From: Oscillospiraceae bacterium
GTDB taxonomy: Bacteria; Bacillota_A; Clostridia; Oscillospirales; Oscillospiraceae
Reading direction: 5' to 3'
Length of the DNA stretch: 7,233 nucleotides
Assembly (NCBI GenBank): GCA_017455225.1
Contig: JAFTBL010000012.1
Location: 1-7,233 of the forward strand
Shown: positions 1-6,732 of the stretch, one piece after another
Position numbering within the stretch: the stretch's first letter is position 1
Layout of the letters: the number at the start of each line of letters is the position of its first letter
Made by a program: the position numbers and the translations under genes
The notes under the pieces: generated by a model
Database searches by the model: none
Seen by the model: the letters and a program-made list of their open reading frames with translations, nothing else
Told to the model about the DNA's origin: nothing

Positions 1-964
<964 letters not shown>

Positions 965-994
965 GATACGATCTCCTTTTCATATTGCGGGGTG

Positions 995-1037
995 AAAAAA
1001 ACATCCCACCCCCGATGTGACGTCAGGGGTGAGATGT
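995..1037 (-). terminator. T-box attenuator (intrinsic terminator)
   Basis: On the minus strand, arms at 1023-1037 (ACATCTCACCCCTGA) and 1001-1015 (TCGGGGGTGGGATGT) pair over 15 bp with two G-U wobbles around a 7-nt loop. A run of seven U residues follows (995-1001). It lies about 30 bp before the thrS start. It is the termination half of the T-box switch, and may also stop read-through from ychF-gph. Confidence 0.92.
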
Positions 1038-1253
1038 ACGAATACATTCCACGGTTCCACCCTGCTTGCCCCGTTTGCAAGGGGCCGCTCGTGACCTCTG
1101 TAACGGGAGGGCCCGGCTCCGCCTACTGGGATCCATCCGTTGGGGGAGCGGCTCGGAGGGGGTAACGCATTCGGCGTCCGGGCGGCTGCTCTTCCAGCAC
1201 GTGGAGCAGCTCTCTGTCGTCTTTTGCCGGCGTGTCCTCGTCAATGCCTGTGT
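995..1253 (-). promoter_or_regulatory. T-box riboswitch leader of thrS
   Basis: A T-box leader senses uncharged tRNA and lets transcription continue into the synthetase gene when charging is low. The T-box sequence AGGGTGGAACCGTGG lies at 1049-1063, one base off the consensus AGGGTGGNACCGCGG. It is followed by an intrinsic terminator (995-1037) whose 5' arm can instead pair with the T-box to form the antiterminator. Upstream, a 7-bp hairpin (GCTGCTC / GAGCAGC, 1185-1210) fits the distal part of Stem I, next to an AGAGAGC run. A candidate threonine specifier ACC sits at 1161-1163 after GAATGCGTT. The specifier is the weakest point, because the base after it is C and not the usual purine. Threonine specificity is mainly inferred from the gene it controls. 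Confidence 0.9.
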
Positions 1254-1259
1254 GATGAA

Positions 1260-1288
1260 AATATAGCACGGAAACGGCTGGTTGTCAA
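1260..1288 (-). promoter_or_regulatory. Promoter for the thrS T-box leader
   Basis: A perfect -35 box TTGACA (1283-1288) is followed, after a 17-bp spacer, by TATATT (1260-1265), a good SigA-type -10. Transcription would start near 1253, just ahead of the T-box Stem I. The -35 begins only 4 bp after the stop codon of the upstream phosphatase gene. Confidence 0.85.
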
Positions 1289-1292
1289 CGGC

Positions 1293-1934
1293 TTACAGCA
1301 GGTTTTCCAACAATTCCCCCATGGTCTCCACCACGTGAGGGACGCCGCTTTGGCGCAGCTCTGCGGCGCGGCGATAGCCCCAGCCCACGATGACGGGAGT
1401 GGTGCCGCTGTTGCGCCCGGTGGCCAGATCCACCTCGCTGTCGCCCACGTAGGCAGTGCGCTCCGGCGCGGCGCCCAGCAGCTCCAGCGCCCGGTATACG
1501 TTGTCCGGCGCCGGCTTGCGGGGATGCACGCCGTCGTCGCCCACCGTCAGCATGCCGGGGAAAAACCGCGCGCCCAGCGCACAGGCGGTGTCGTGGGGCT
1601 TGTTGGACACGATGGCGGTCTTCACGCCCCGGCGCTGAAGCTCCGCCACCACATCGGCGATCCCCGGATAGGGACAGGTTTCCACACAGGGGTGGGCCAG
1701 ATAGTAAGCCTGATACAGCTTCAGCACCCGCTCCGCCTCCGCCTCGTCCACGCTCTCCGGCAGGGCAAGGCGCACGAGGCGCCGGGCGCCGTTGCCCACG
1801 AAGGAGCGGATCTCCTCCCGGCTGCGGCGGGGATAGCCGTTTTCCTCCAGCGTATGGTTCAGCGCGCCGCCCAGATCCGCGATGGTGTCCAGCAGCGTGC
1901 CGTCCATGTCAAACAGTACTGCCTCGAATTTCAT
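1293..1934 (-). CDS. gph: HAD-family hydrolase, phosphoglycolate phosphatase-like
   Basis: A 213-residue cytoplasmic HAD subclass IA phosphatase. All four motifs are present: DMDGT at 9-13 (nucleophile D9, acid/base D11), motif II serine S110 in AIVSNKP, motif III lysine K140 in RKPAP, and motif IV GDSEVD at 164-169 binding magnesium. The cap domain sits between motifs I and II, as in Gph/PpaX proteins. Such enzymes remove phosphate from 2-phosphoglycolate, a by-product of DNA 3'-end repair, but this clade also includes pyrophosphatases and sugar-phosphate phosphatases, so the substrate is not settled. Start: ATG with AAGGAG 5-6 nt upstream. That ribosome site overlaps the ychF stop codon (TAAGGAG), so the two genes are very likely co-transcribed and translationally coupled. 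Confidence 0.9.
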   Translation of the reverse strand: MKFEAVLFDMDGTLLDTIADLGGALNHTLEENGYPRRSREEIRSFVGNGARRLVRLALPESVDEAEAERVLKLYQAYYLAHPCVETCPYPGIADVVAELQRRGVKTAIVSNKPHDTACALGARFFPGMLTVGDDGVHPRKPAPDNVYRALELLGAAPERTAYVGDSEVDLATGRNSGTTPVIVGWGYRRAAELRQSGVPHVVETMGELLENLL

Positions 1935-1943
1935 AGGTTCTCC

Positions 1944-3056
1944 TTATACGTTGAAGCGGAAATAGATCATGTCGCCGTCCTTGACCACGTACTCCTTACC
2001 CTCGGAGCGCAGCAGACCCTTTTCCTTGGCTGCCGCTACGCTGCCGCAGGCGATCATCTCGGAGAAGTTGATGGTTTCCGCCCGGATGAAGCCCCGCTCG
2101 ATGTCACTGTGGATCTTGCCGGCGGCCTGCGGCGCCTTGGTGCCCTTGCGGATGGTCCACGCACGGCACTCGTCCTTGCCGTAGGTCAGGAAGGAGATGA
2201 GGCCCAGCAGCTCGTAGGAGCATTGGATCAGCCTGTCCAGTCCCGACTTCTCGATGCCCAGATCCTCCAGGAACATGGCCCGCTCTTCCGGGTCGTCCAG
2301 CTCGGCGATGTCCTGCTCCAGCTTGGCGCAGATGGGCAGCACCTGGGCGCCCTCCCGCCCGGCCAGCTCCGCCACCTGGCGGTAATAGGCGTTGTTCTCA
2401 TAGTCTGCAAAGCCGGCCTCGTCCATGTTGGCAGCGTAGATGATGGGCTTAAGGCTCAAAAGATCCGCCGTGGCCAGCAGGGCGGCATCCTCCTCGGAGC
2501 AGGAGAAGGTGCGGGCGGACTTGCCCGCATCCAGATGCTCCGCCAGCGCCCGGAACACGTCCGCCTCCCGGAGGAACTTCTTGTCCCCCTTGGCGGCTTT
2601 GGTCGCCTTTTCCACCCGGCGGTTCACCATCTCCAGATCCGCCATCACCAGCTCCAGATCAATGGTCTCGATGTCGCCCAGCGGATCCACCGGCACGTTC
2701 TGGGAGGCGTCTGCCACCACGTGCATGATATTCTCGTCGTCAAAGCAGCGCACCACGTGCACGATGGCGTCGGTGCGGCGGATGTTCTCCAGAAACTTGT
2801 TGCCCAGACCCGCTCCCTGACTGGCGCCCTTGACCAGCCCGGCAATGTCCACGAACTCGATGACGGCGGGGGTCTTCTTGTCCGGCTCGTACATTTCGGC
2901 CAGCTTGTCCAGCCGCTCGTCCGGCACCGCCACCACGCCCACGTTGGGCTCGATGGTGCAGAAGGGATAGTTGGCGCTTTCGGCCCCGGCGTTGGTGATG
3001 GCGTTGAAGAGAGTGGACTTGCCCACGTTGGGCAGTCCCACGATGCCTAATTTCAT
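1944..3056 (-). CDS. ychF: YchF/OLA1-type redox-regulated ATPase
   Basis: A 370-residue universally conserved P-loop protein of the Obg/TRAFAC group that prefers ATP to GTP and associates with ribosomes. The G1 P-loop GLPNVGKST is at 7-15 and G3 DIAG at 70-73. The G4 position reads NMDE (210-213) in place of NKxD, which fits the family's loss of guanine specificity. A coiled-coil insert lies around 135-165, and a C-terminal TGS domain at about 283-368 ends in the typical FRFNV. C33 in PFCTIEPN matches the redox-sensitive Cys35 of the E. coli protein. Length matches the family (about 363-366). The AAGGAG at 3069-3074 is 12 nt from the ATG, rather long. A GTG nearer to it is out of frame, so the ATG stands. 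It is the first gene of the ychF-gph pair. Confidence 0.98.
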   Translation of the reverse strand: MKLGIVGLPNVGKSTLFNAITNAGAESANYPFCTIEPNVGVVAVPDERLDKLAEMYEPDKKTPAVIEFVDIAGLVKGASQGAGLGNKFLENIRRTDAIVHVVRCFDDENIMHVVADASQNVPVDPLGDIETIDLELVMADLEMVNRRVEKATKAAKGDKKFLREADVFRALAEHLDAGKSARTFSCSEEDAALLATADLLSLKPIIYAANMDEAGFADYENNAYYRQVAELAGREGAQVLPICAKLEQDIAELDDPEERAMFLEDLGIEKSGLDRLIQCSYELLGLISFLTYGKDECRAWTIRKGTKAPQAAGKIHSDIERGFIRAETINFSEMIACGSVAAAKEKGLLRSEGKEYVVKDGDMIYFRFNV

Positions 3057-3085
3057 AAAAGGTCACTTCTCCTTACGGTTTCCCG

Positions 3086-3098
3086 GCGCCGCAGGCGC
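3086..3098 (-). other. Small GC-rich hairpin in the ychF 5' leader
   Basis: GCGCC and GGCGC pair over 5 bp around a 3-nt loop, within the roughly 60-nt untranslated leader between the ychF promoter and its ribosome site. No U run follows, so it is not a terminator. It may only stabilise the transcript, and could be chance in GC-rich DNA. Confidence 0.3.
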
Positions 3099-3121
3099 GG
3101 AAAACCCATTTCTCGCCAGTC

Positions 3122-3150
3122 AGTATAGCACACGGCGGCACAATCCACAA
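3122..3150 (-). promoter_or_regulatory. Promoter for ychF-gph
   Basis: TTGTGG (3145-3150), a 17-bp spacer and TATACT (3122-3127) form a plausible SigA-type promoter. It would start transcription near 3115, giving a leader of about 60 nt before the ychF ATG. It is back to back with the promoter of the plus-strand operon. Confidence 0.65.
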
Positions 3151-3183
3151 GCCTCCGCCGCAAAATTTGGCCGCAGGGAGGAT

Positions 3184-3212
3184 TTGCGTCGGGTCGGCAC
3201 CTATGATATAAT
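3184..3212 (+). promoter_or_regulatory. Promoter for the ymdB-ybaK-sbcD-ansA operon
   Basis: TTGCGT (3184-3189), a 17-bp spacer and a perfect TATAAT (3207-3212) with an extended -10 TG at 3204-3205. The predicted start is near 3219, about 30 bp before the first ATG, leaving a short leader with no riboswitch-sized structure. Confidence 0.8.
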
Positions 3213-3234
3213 AAGTGCAAATTCACGTGGACAG

Positions 3235-3240
3235 AAAGGA
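3235..3240 (+). promoter_or_regulatory. Ribosome binding site deciding the ymdB start
   Basis: AAAGGA directly abuts an in-frame ATG at 3241, which is too close to be used, and lies 9 nt from a second in-frame ATG at 3250. The second is therefore the likely start, and it also matches the N-terminus usual in the family. Confidence 0.65.
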
Positions 3241-3249
3241 ATGGCCGCC

Positions 3250-4026
3250 ATGCTGTATCGTATTCTGGCGCTGGGGGACGTGACGAGTGAGAGCGGCGTT
3301 GCCCACCTGCGCCGCCATCTGGGCGCATTCAAAAAGCTGAAGGATGTATGCTTCACCGTGATCAACGGGGAAAATATCTCCGGCGTGGGCTTGACGGAGC
3401 AGCAGGCGGAGGAGCTGTTCGCCGCCGGCGCCGACGTGATCACGCTGGGCAACCACGCCTTCGGCAAGGCGCAGATCGGCCCGTATCTGGAGGAGAACCG
3501 CTACGTCCTGCGCCCGGCCAACTTTTCCGCCCGCACACCGGGCCGGGGTTGGGGCGTGTACGAGTGCGGGCGCATCACCGTGGGCGTGCTGAATCTGATC
3601 GGGCGGTGCCAGCTGGACTGGCGCGCCGCCGACCCGTTTGCCGCGGCGGACCGGGTGCTGGCACAGGAGGAGCGGCCCACCTTCACGCTGGTGGATTTTC
3701 ACGCGCAGGCCACCAGCGAAAAGCTGGCCATGGCCTACCATCTGGACGGGCGGGTCAGCGCCCTGTGGGGCACCCACACCCACGTGCCCACCGCAGACGA
3801 GCAGGTGTTCCCCAAGGGCACGGGGTACATCACCGATCTGGGCATGACCGGCCCCATCCAGTCGGTGCTGGGCATCGAGCCGGCGCAGTCGGTAGAGCAT
3901 TTTCTGGGCGGTCTTCCGGGGCGCTACCGTCCGGCAGACGGCCCCTGCAAGGCGCAGGGGTGCCTGTTCACGCTGGACGACGCCACGGGCCTTTGCACCG
4001 CCGTGGAGCGGGTGGATATACGGTAG
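3250..4026 (+). CDS. ymdB: YmdB-family metallophosphoesterase (TIGR00282 type)
   Basis: A 258-residue cytoplasmic enzyme. Characterised relatives (B. subtilis YmdB, Deinococcus DR1281) hydrolyse 2',3'- or 3',5'-cyclic nucleotides with a two-metal centre and affect biofilm and motility decisions. All expected metal ligands can be placed: D10 in GDV, E41 and N42 in NGEN, N68 in GNH, H151 in DFHA, and H176 and H178 in GTHTH, with catalytic H69 beside N68. Further family hallmarks are RPANF (88-92), ATSEK, LDGRVSA and TADE, and DLGMTGP. Length fits the usual 260 or so. Oddities: GDIVGxPGR of classical members reads GDVTSESG, and GNHTWD reads GNHAFG, so this may be a separate subclade with a changed pocket. 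First gene of the operon. Confidence 0.92.
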   Translation: MLYRILALGDVTSESGVAHLRRHLGAFKKLKDVCFTVINGENISGVGLTEQQAEELFAAGADVITLGNHAFGKAQIGPYLEENRYVLRPANFSARTPGRGWGVYECGRITVGVLNLIGRCQLDWRAADPFAAADRVLAQEERPTFTLVDFHAQATSEKLAMAYHLDGRVSALWGTHTHVPTADEQVFPKGTGYITDLGMTGPIQSVLGIEPAQSVEHFLGGLPGRYRPADGPCKAQGCLFTLDDATGLCTAVERVDIR

Positions 4027-4041
4027 AAAGAGGGAAAAAAC

Positions 4042-4527
4042 ATGTCCGTTGAAAAGGTGAGGGAGTATCTGGCCCGCTACGGTATGGCGGATCGCATCCG
4101 GGAATTCGACACCTCCAGCGCCACGGTGGAGCTGGCCGCTCGGGCGCTGGGCGTGGAGGGGCGGCGGATCGCCAAAACGCTGAGCTTCAAGGTGGGCGAG
4201 GGCGCCGTGCTGGTGGTGGCCGCCGGCGACGCCAAGGTGGACAACGGAAAGTTCAAGCAGTGCTTCGGCGTCAAGGCGAAAATGCTGACGGCGGAGGAGG
4301 CGGTGGCGCTGGTAGGCCACGCCGTGGGCGGCGTGTGCCCGTTTGCGCTGCCGCAGGGTGTGCGGACGTATCTGGACGTGTCGCTGCGGCGGTTCGACAC
4401 CGTGTTCCCGGCGGCGGGCAGCTCCGCCTCCGCGGCGGAAATGACCTGCGAGGAGCTGGAGCGCTGCTGCGGCGACAGCTTTGTCGCATGGGTCGACGTA
4501 TGCAAGATGTGGCAGGAGGAGAAATGA
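4042..4527 (+). CDS. ybaK: YbaK/EbsC-family aminoacyl-tRNA deacylase
   Basis: A 161-residue single-domain protein of the YbaK/ProX trans-editing superfamily, which hydrolyses mischarged tRNAs (classically Cys-tRNA-Pro) in the cytoplasm. Family signatures are an SFKVG strand near 48-52, the AGDAKVDNGKFK segment near 61-72 with the catalytic-site lysine region, GGVCPFALP near 96-104, and the C-terminal LDVSLRRFDTVFPAAGS block near 112-128. The substrate cannot be fixed from sequence, since the superfamily also edits Ala-, Ser- and Thr-linked tRNAs. The start is an ATG preceded by an AGAGGG site, 15 bp after ymdB. The stop codon overlaps the next gene by 4 bp. Proximity to thrS is noted, but that gene is in the opposite transcription unit. 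Confidence 0.93.
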   Translation: MSVEKVREYLARYGMADRIREFDTSSATVELAARALGVEGRRIAKTLSFKVGEGAVLVVAAGDAKVDNGKFKQCFGVKAKMLTAEEAVALVGHAVGGVCPFALPQGVRTYLDVSLRRFDTVFPAAGSSASAAEMTCEELERCCGDSFVAWVDVCKMWQEEK

Positions 4528-5615
4528 TGGTCAGGATCCTACACGCGGCCGATCTCCATCTGGACAGCGCCTTTGCCGCGCTGGAGGAGGATCAGGCCCG
4601 CCAGCGCCGGCAGGAGAGCCGCCGCCTTGTGGAGCGGATGGTGGACTACGCCAACGAGCGGCAGGTGGAGCTGATGCTGCTGGCGGGCGACTTGTTCGAC
4701 TCCGACGACGTGTTCGCCCAGACCGGGGAGACGCTGGCGCTGGCGCTGAGCCGGTTCCGGGGTCAGGCGGTCATCGCGCCGGGCAACCACGATTATTACG
4801 ATCCCAACGGCGCCTACGGGCGCATTTTGTGGCCGGGCAACGTGCACGTGTTCACCCGCGGCACGCTGGAGCGGCTGGACTTCCCCGCGCTGGGGTGCAG
4901 CGTGTACGGCGCGGCCTTTACAGCGCCCACGGCGGAGGACGGCTCGGTGCTGGACGGCTTTACCGCGCCGGAGGACGACCGGGTGCACATCCTGCTGCTC
5001 CACGGCGACGTGGGGGTGAAGAACAGCGTCTACCGTCCGCTGACGGCCCAGCAGCTGGAGCGCACCGGCGTGGACTACGCGGCGCTGGGGCACCAGCACG
5101 CCTTTTCCGGCGTCTGCCGGGCAGGGTCGGTGAGCTACGCCTATCCCGGCTGCCCGGAGGGGCGCGGCTTTGACGAAACGGGGGACAAGGGCGTGCTGTA
5201 CGGCACCGTGGAGCGCGGCAGCGCGGCGCTGCAGTTCGTGCCCATGGCGCGGCGGCGCTACGAGGTGCTGACGGCGGACGTGTCGGACGCGGCGCCGGAG
5301 GAGGCTGTTTTGCGCGCGCTGCCGGAGAACACGCAGGACGATATCTATCGGCTGATCCTCACCGGCGAAACGGCGGAGCCGGTGCGCCCGGAGCAGCTGC
5401 GCCGGGCGCTGGAGGATCGGTTTTACGCGCTGGAGCTGCGGGACGAGACCCGCATCCGGCAGGACATTTGGGAAAAATGCGGCGACGATTCGCTGCGGGG
5501 TCTGTTTCTGGCCGAGCTGCGGAAGCGGTACGACGGCGCGGACGAAACGGAGCGCCGCCGGATCGAGCAGGCCGCCCGGTTCGGTCTGGCCGCCATGGAC
5601 AACCGGGAAATGTGA
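4524..5615 (+). CDS. SbcD/Mre11-like metallophosphoesterase (DNA repair exonuclease family, YhaO-like)
   Basis: A 363-residue calcineurin-type phosphoesterase. The five metal-binding motifs are D10-x-H12 (AADLHLDSAF), GD56LFD, GN88H89D, H160GD and GH190QH192. The AADLHLDSAF opening and the spacing are typical of SbcD/Mre11 and YhaO nucleases, which process double-strand ends with an SMC-like ATPase. The last 120 residues are charged and probably helical, matching the capping/partner-binding part, and are shorter than in classical SbcD (about 400 residues). No SbcC/YhaN partner is encoded next to it. Two adjacent ATGs (4524, 4527) follow AGGAGG at 4514-4519; the second has better spacing, the first gives the ATGA overlap with ybaK. 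Either way translation is probably coupled. The nuclease role is family inference. Confidence 0.88.
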   Translation: MMVRILHAADLHLDSAFAALEEDQARQRRQESRRLVERMVDYANERQVELMLLAGDLFDSDDVFAQTGETLALALSRFRGQAVIAPGNHDYYDPNGAYGRILWPGNVHVFTRGTLERLDFPALGCSVYGAAFTAPTAEDGSVLDGFTAPEDDRVHILLLHGDVGVKNSVYRPLTAQQLERTGVDYAALGHQHAFSGVCRAGSVSYAYPGCPEGRGFDETGDKGVLYGTVERGSAALQFVPMARRRYEVLTADVSDAAPEEAVLRALPENTQDDIYRLILTGETAEPVRPEQLRRALEDRFYALELRDETRIRQDIWEKCGDDSLRGLFLAELRKRYDGADETERRRIEQAARFGLAAMDNREM

Positions 5616-5619
5616 GGTG
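5614..5619 (+). promoter_or_regulatory. Ribosome binding site deciding the ansA start
   Basis: GAGGTG lies 6 nt before a GTG at 5626 and overlaps the preceding gene's stop codon. An alternative in-frame GTG at 5617 is inside this site and has no good site of its own, so 5626 is preferred. Starting there gives MKRILLIGTGGTIAS, as is usual for type I asparaginases. Confidence 0.6.
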
Positions 5620-5625
5620 GAGAAC

Positions 5626-6624
5626 GTGAAACGGATCCTGTTGATCGGCACCGGCGGCACCATCGCCTCCGACGTGACGGAGGAGGGGCTGGCGCCGGGG
5701 CTGGACAGTCGCCAGCTGCTGGCGGCGGTGCCCCGGATCGGCCGGCTGTGCCATACGGACTGCGTGCAGCTGTACGATCTGGACAGCACCAACATCCGGC
5801 CGGAGCACTGGCTGGGTCTGGCGTCGGAGATCCGCCGCCGCTACGACGATTACGACGGCTTCGTCATCAGCCACGGCACCGACACCATGGCCTATACCGC
5901 CGCGGCGCTGAGCTATCTCATACAGGACAGCCCCAAGCCCATCGTGCTGACCGGGGCGCAAAAGCCCATCTGGTTCGACGGCACCGATTCCAAGCGCAAT
6001 CTGACCGATGCGTTTTTGTACGCCTGCCGCGGTGGCGGCGGGGTGCAGATCGTGTTCAACGGCAAGGTGATTTTGGGCACCCGCGCCCGCAAGACGTACT
6101 CCAAAAGCTTTCAGGCGTTTTCCAGCGTCAATTACCCGGATCTTGCGGTGATACAGGACGAGCGGCTTTTGCAGTATATGACCTGCCCCTGCGCCGACCG
6201 CCCCACGTTTTACGACACGCTGGAGCAGAACGTCGGGCTCTTGAAGCTGATCCCCGGCACGTCGCCGGAGCTGCTGGAGTTCATGCTGGAGCGCCACGCC
6301 GGGCTGGTGATCGAGAGCTTCGGCGTGGGCGGATTGCCGGAATACGACGGGTTTTACGACGTGCTGAGCCGCGCCGCCCGGCGGGGACGGCTGATCGTGA
6401 TGACCACGCAGGTGCCCAACGAGGGCAGCGATCTGACGGTGTACCACGTGGGCAGCCGGGTCAAGCACACGCTGCCTCTGCTGGAGGCCTACGACATGAC
6501 CACCGAGTCGGCGGTGTGCAAGCTGATGTGGATTATGGGCCAGACCGGGGAATTCCGCCGTGCGCAGGAGCTGTTCTACCGCCCGGTGGCGCGGGATATT
6601 CTCTACGCCCGGGAGTGGGAGTGA
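5626..6624 (+). CDS. ansA: Type I (cytoplasmic) L-asparaginase
   Basis: A 332-residue enzyme hydrolysing L-asparagine to aspartate and ammonia. Catalytic residues of the family are in place: T12 in GTGGTIAS, the T85-D86 pair in SHGTDTM, and K156 in the RARKTYSK segment equivalent to Lys163 of E. coli AnsA. VLTGAQKP (107-114) and a C-terminal domain from about 205 with SFGVGG (231-236) complete the fold. Length matches E. coli AnsA (338) and B. subtilis AnsA (329). No signal peptide is present, so it acts in the cytoplasm. GTG start; a 3-codon longer form from GTG 5617 is possible. It is the last gene of the operon, lying 1-10 bp after the SbcD-like gene. No terminator hairpin with a U run is seen downstream. 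Confidence 0.96.
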   Translation: MKRILLIGTGGTIASDVTEEGLAPGLDSRQLLAAVPRIGRLCHTDCVQLYDLDSTNIRPEHWLGLASEIRRRYDDYDGFVISHGTDTMAYTAAALSYLIQDSPKPIVLTGAQKPIWFDGTDSKRNLTDAFLYACRGGGGVQIVFNGKVILGTRARKTYSKSFQAFSSVNYPDLAVIQDERLLQYMTCPCADRPTFYDTLEQNVGLLKLIPGTSPELLEFMLERHAGLVIESFGVGGLPEYDGFYDVLSRAARRGRLIVMTTQVPNEGSDLTVYHVGSRVKHTLPLLEAYDMTTESAVCKLMWIMGQTGEFRRAQELFYRPVARDILYAREWE

Positions 6625-6631
6625 CGGGCTG

Positions 6632-6661
6632 TTGACAGCGCCGCCGCGCCGGGGATATACT
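6632..6661 (+). promoter_or_regulatory. Promoter for the repeat surface-protein gene
   Basis: A perfect TTGACA (6632-6637), an 18-bp GC-rich spacer and TATACT (6656-6661). The -35 begins 8 bp after the ansA stop. Transcription is predicted to start near 6668, giving a leader of about 65 nt. Confidence 0.85.
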
Positions 6662-6677
6662 ATTAAAAATCAGTAAA

Positions 6678-6692
6678 AAACGCGGCGCGTTT
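6678..6692 (+). other. Perfect inverted repeat just downstream of the promoter
   Basis: AAACGCG and CGCGTTT are separated by a single G. With only one central base it cannot form a simple RNA hairpin at full arm length, so a double-stranded protein-binding site (operator-like) is a better reading. It sits about +10 to +24 from the predicted start. Chance remains possible in GC-rich DNA, and no regulator is assigned. Confidence 0.35.
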
Positions 6693-6732
6693 CAGGAGCG
6701 CAGTATAAAGCCAGACAAAGGAGAGCAGAACG

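Noticed and set aside
1140..3050. A 636-codon plus-strand open frame antisense to ychF and gph
   Set aside because: The opposite strand encodes two complete, motif-rich conserved proteins. The plus frame is His/Val/Leu/Gly-rich shadow translation typical of GC-rich codons and has no recognisable domain or ribosome site.
3241..3249. Earlier ATG for ymdB adding three residues
   Set aside because: The ribosome site touches this ATG with no spacing; the ATG at 3250 has normal spacing and matches the family N-terminus.
3223..4320. A 365-codon minus-strand open frame over ymdB and ybaK
   Set aside because: It spans two real genes of the other strand and their junction, with shadow-type composition.
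4260..4523. A possible longer N-terminus of the SbcD-like protein
   Set aside because: The frame stays open upstream, but this stretch is the coding region of ybaK in another frame, and the protein's conserved opening begins right after the AGGAGG-associated ATGs at 4524/4527.
4539..5795. A 418-codon minus-strand open frame over the SbcD-like gene and the start of ansA, and a similar one at 5359-6468
   Set aside because: Both are antisense to proteins with intact catalytic motifs; no domain or start signal supports them.
6625..6700. A terminator after ansA
   Set aside because: The only palindrome (6678-6692) has a one-base centre and a U run of only three within the arm; it lies downstream of the next promoter.
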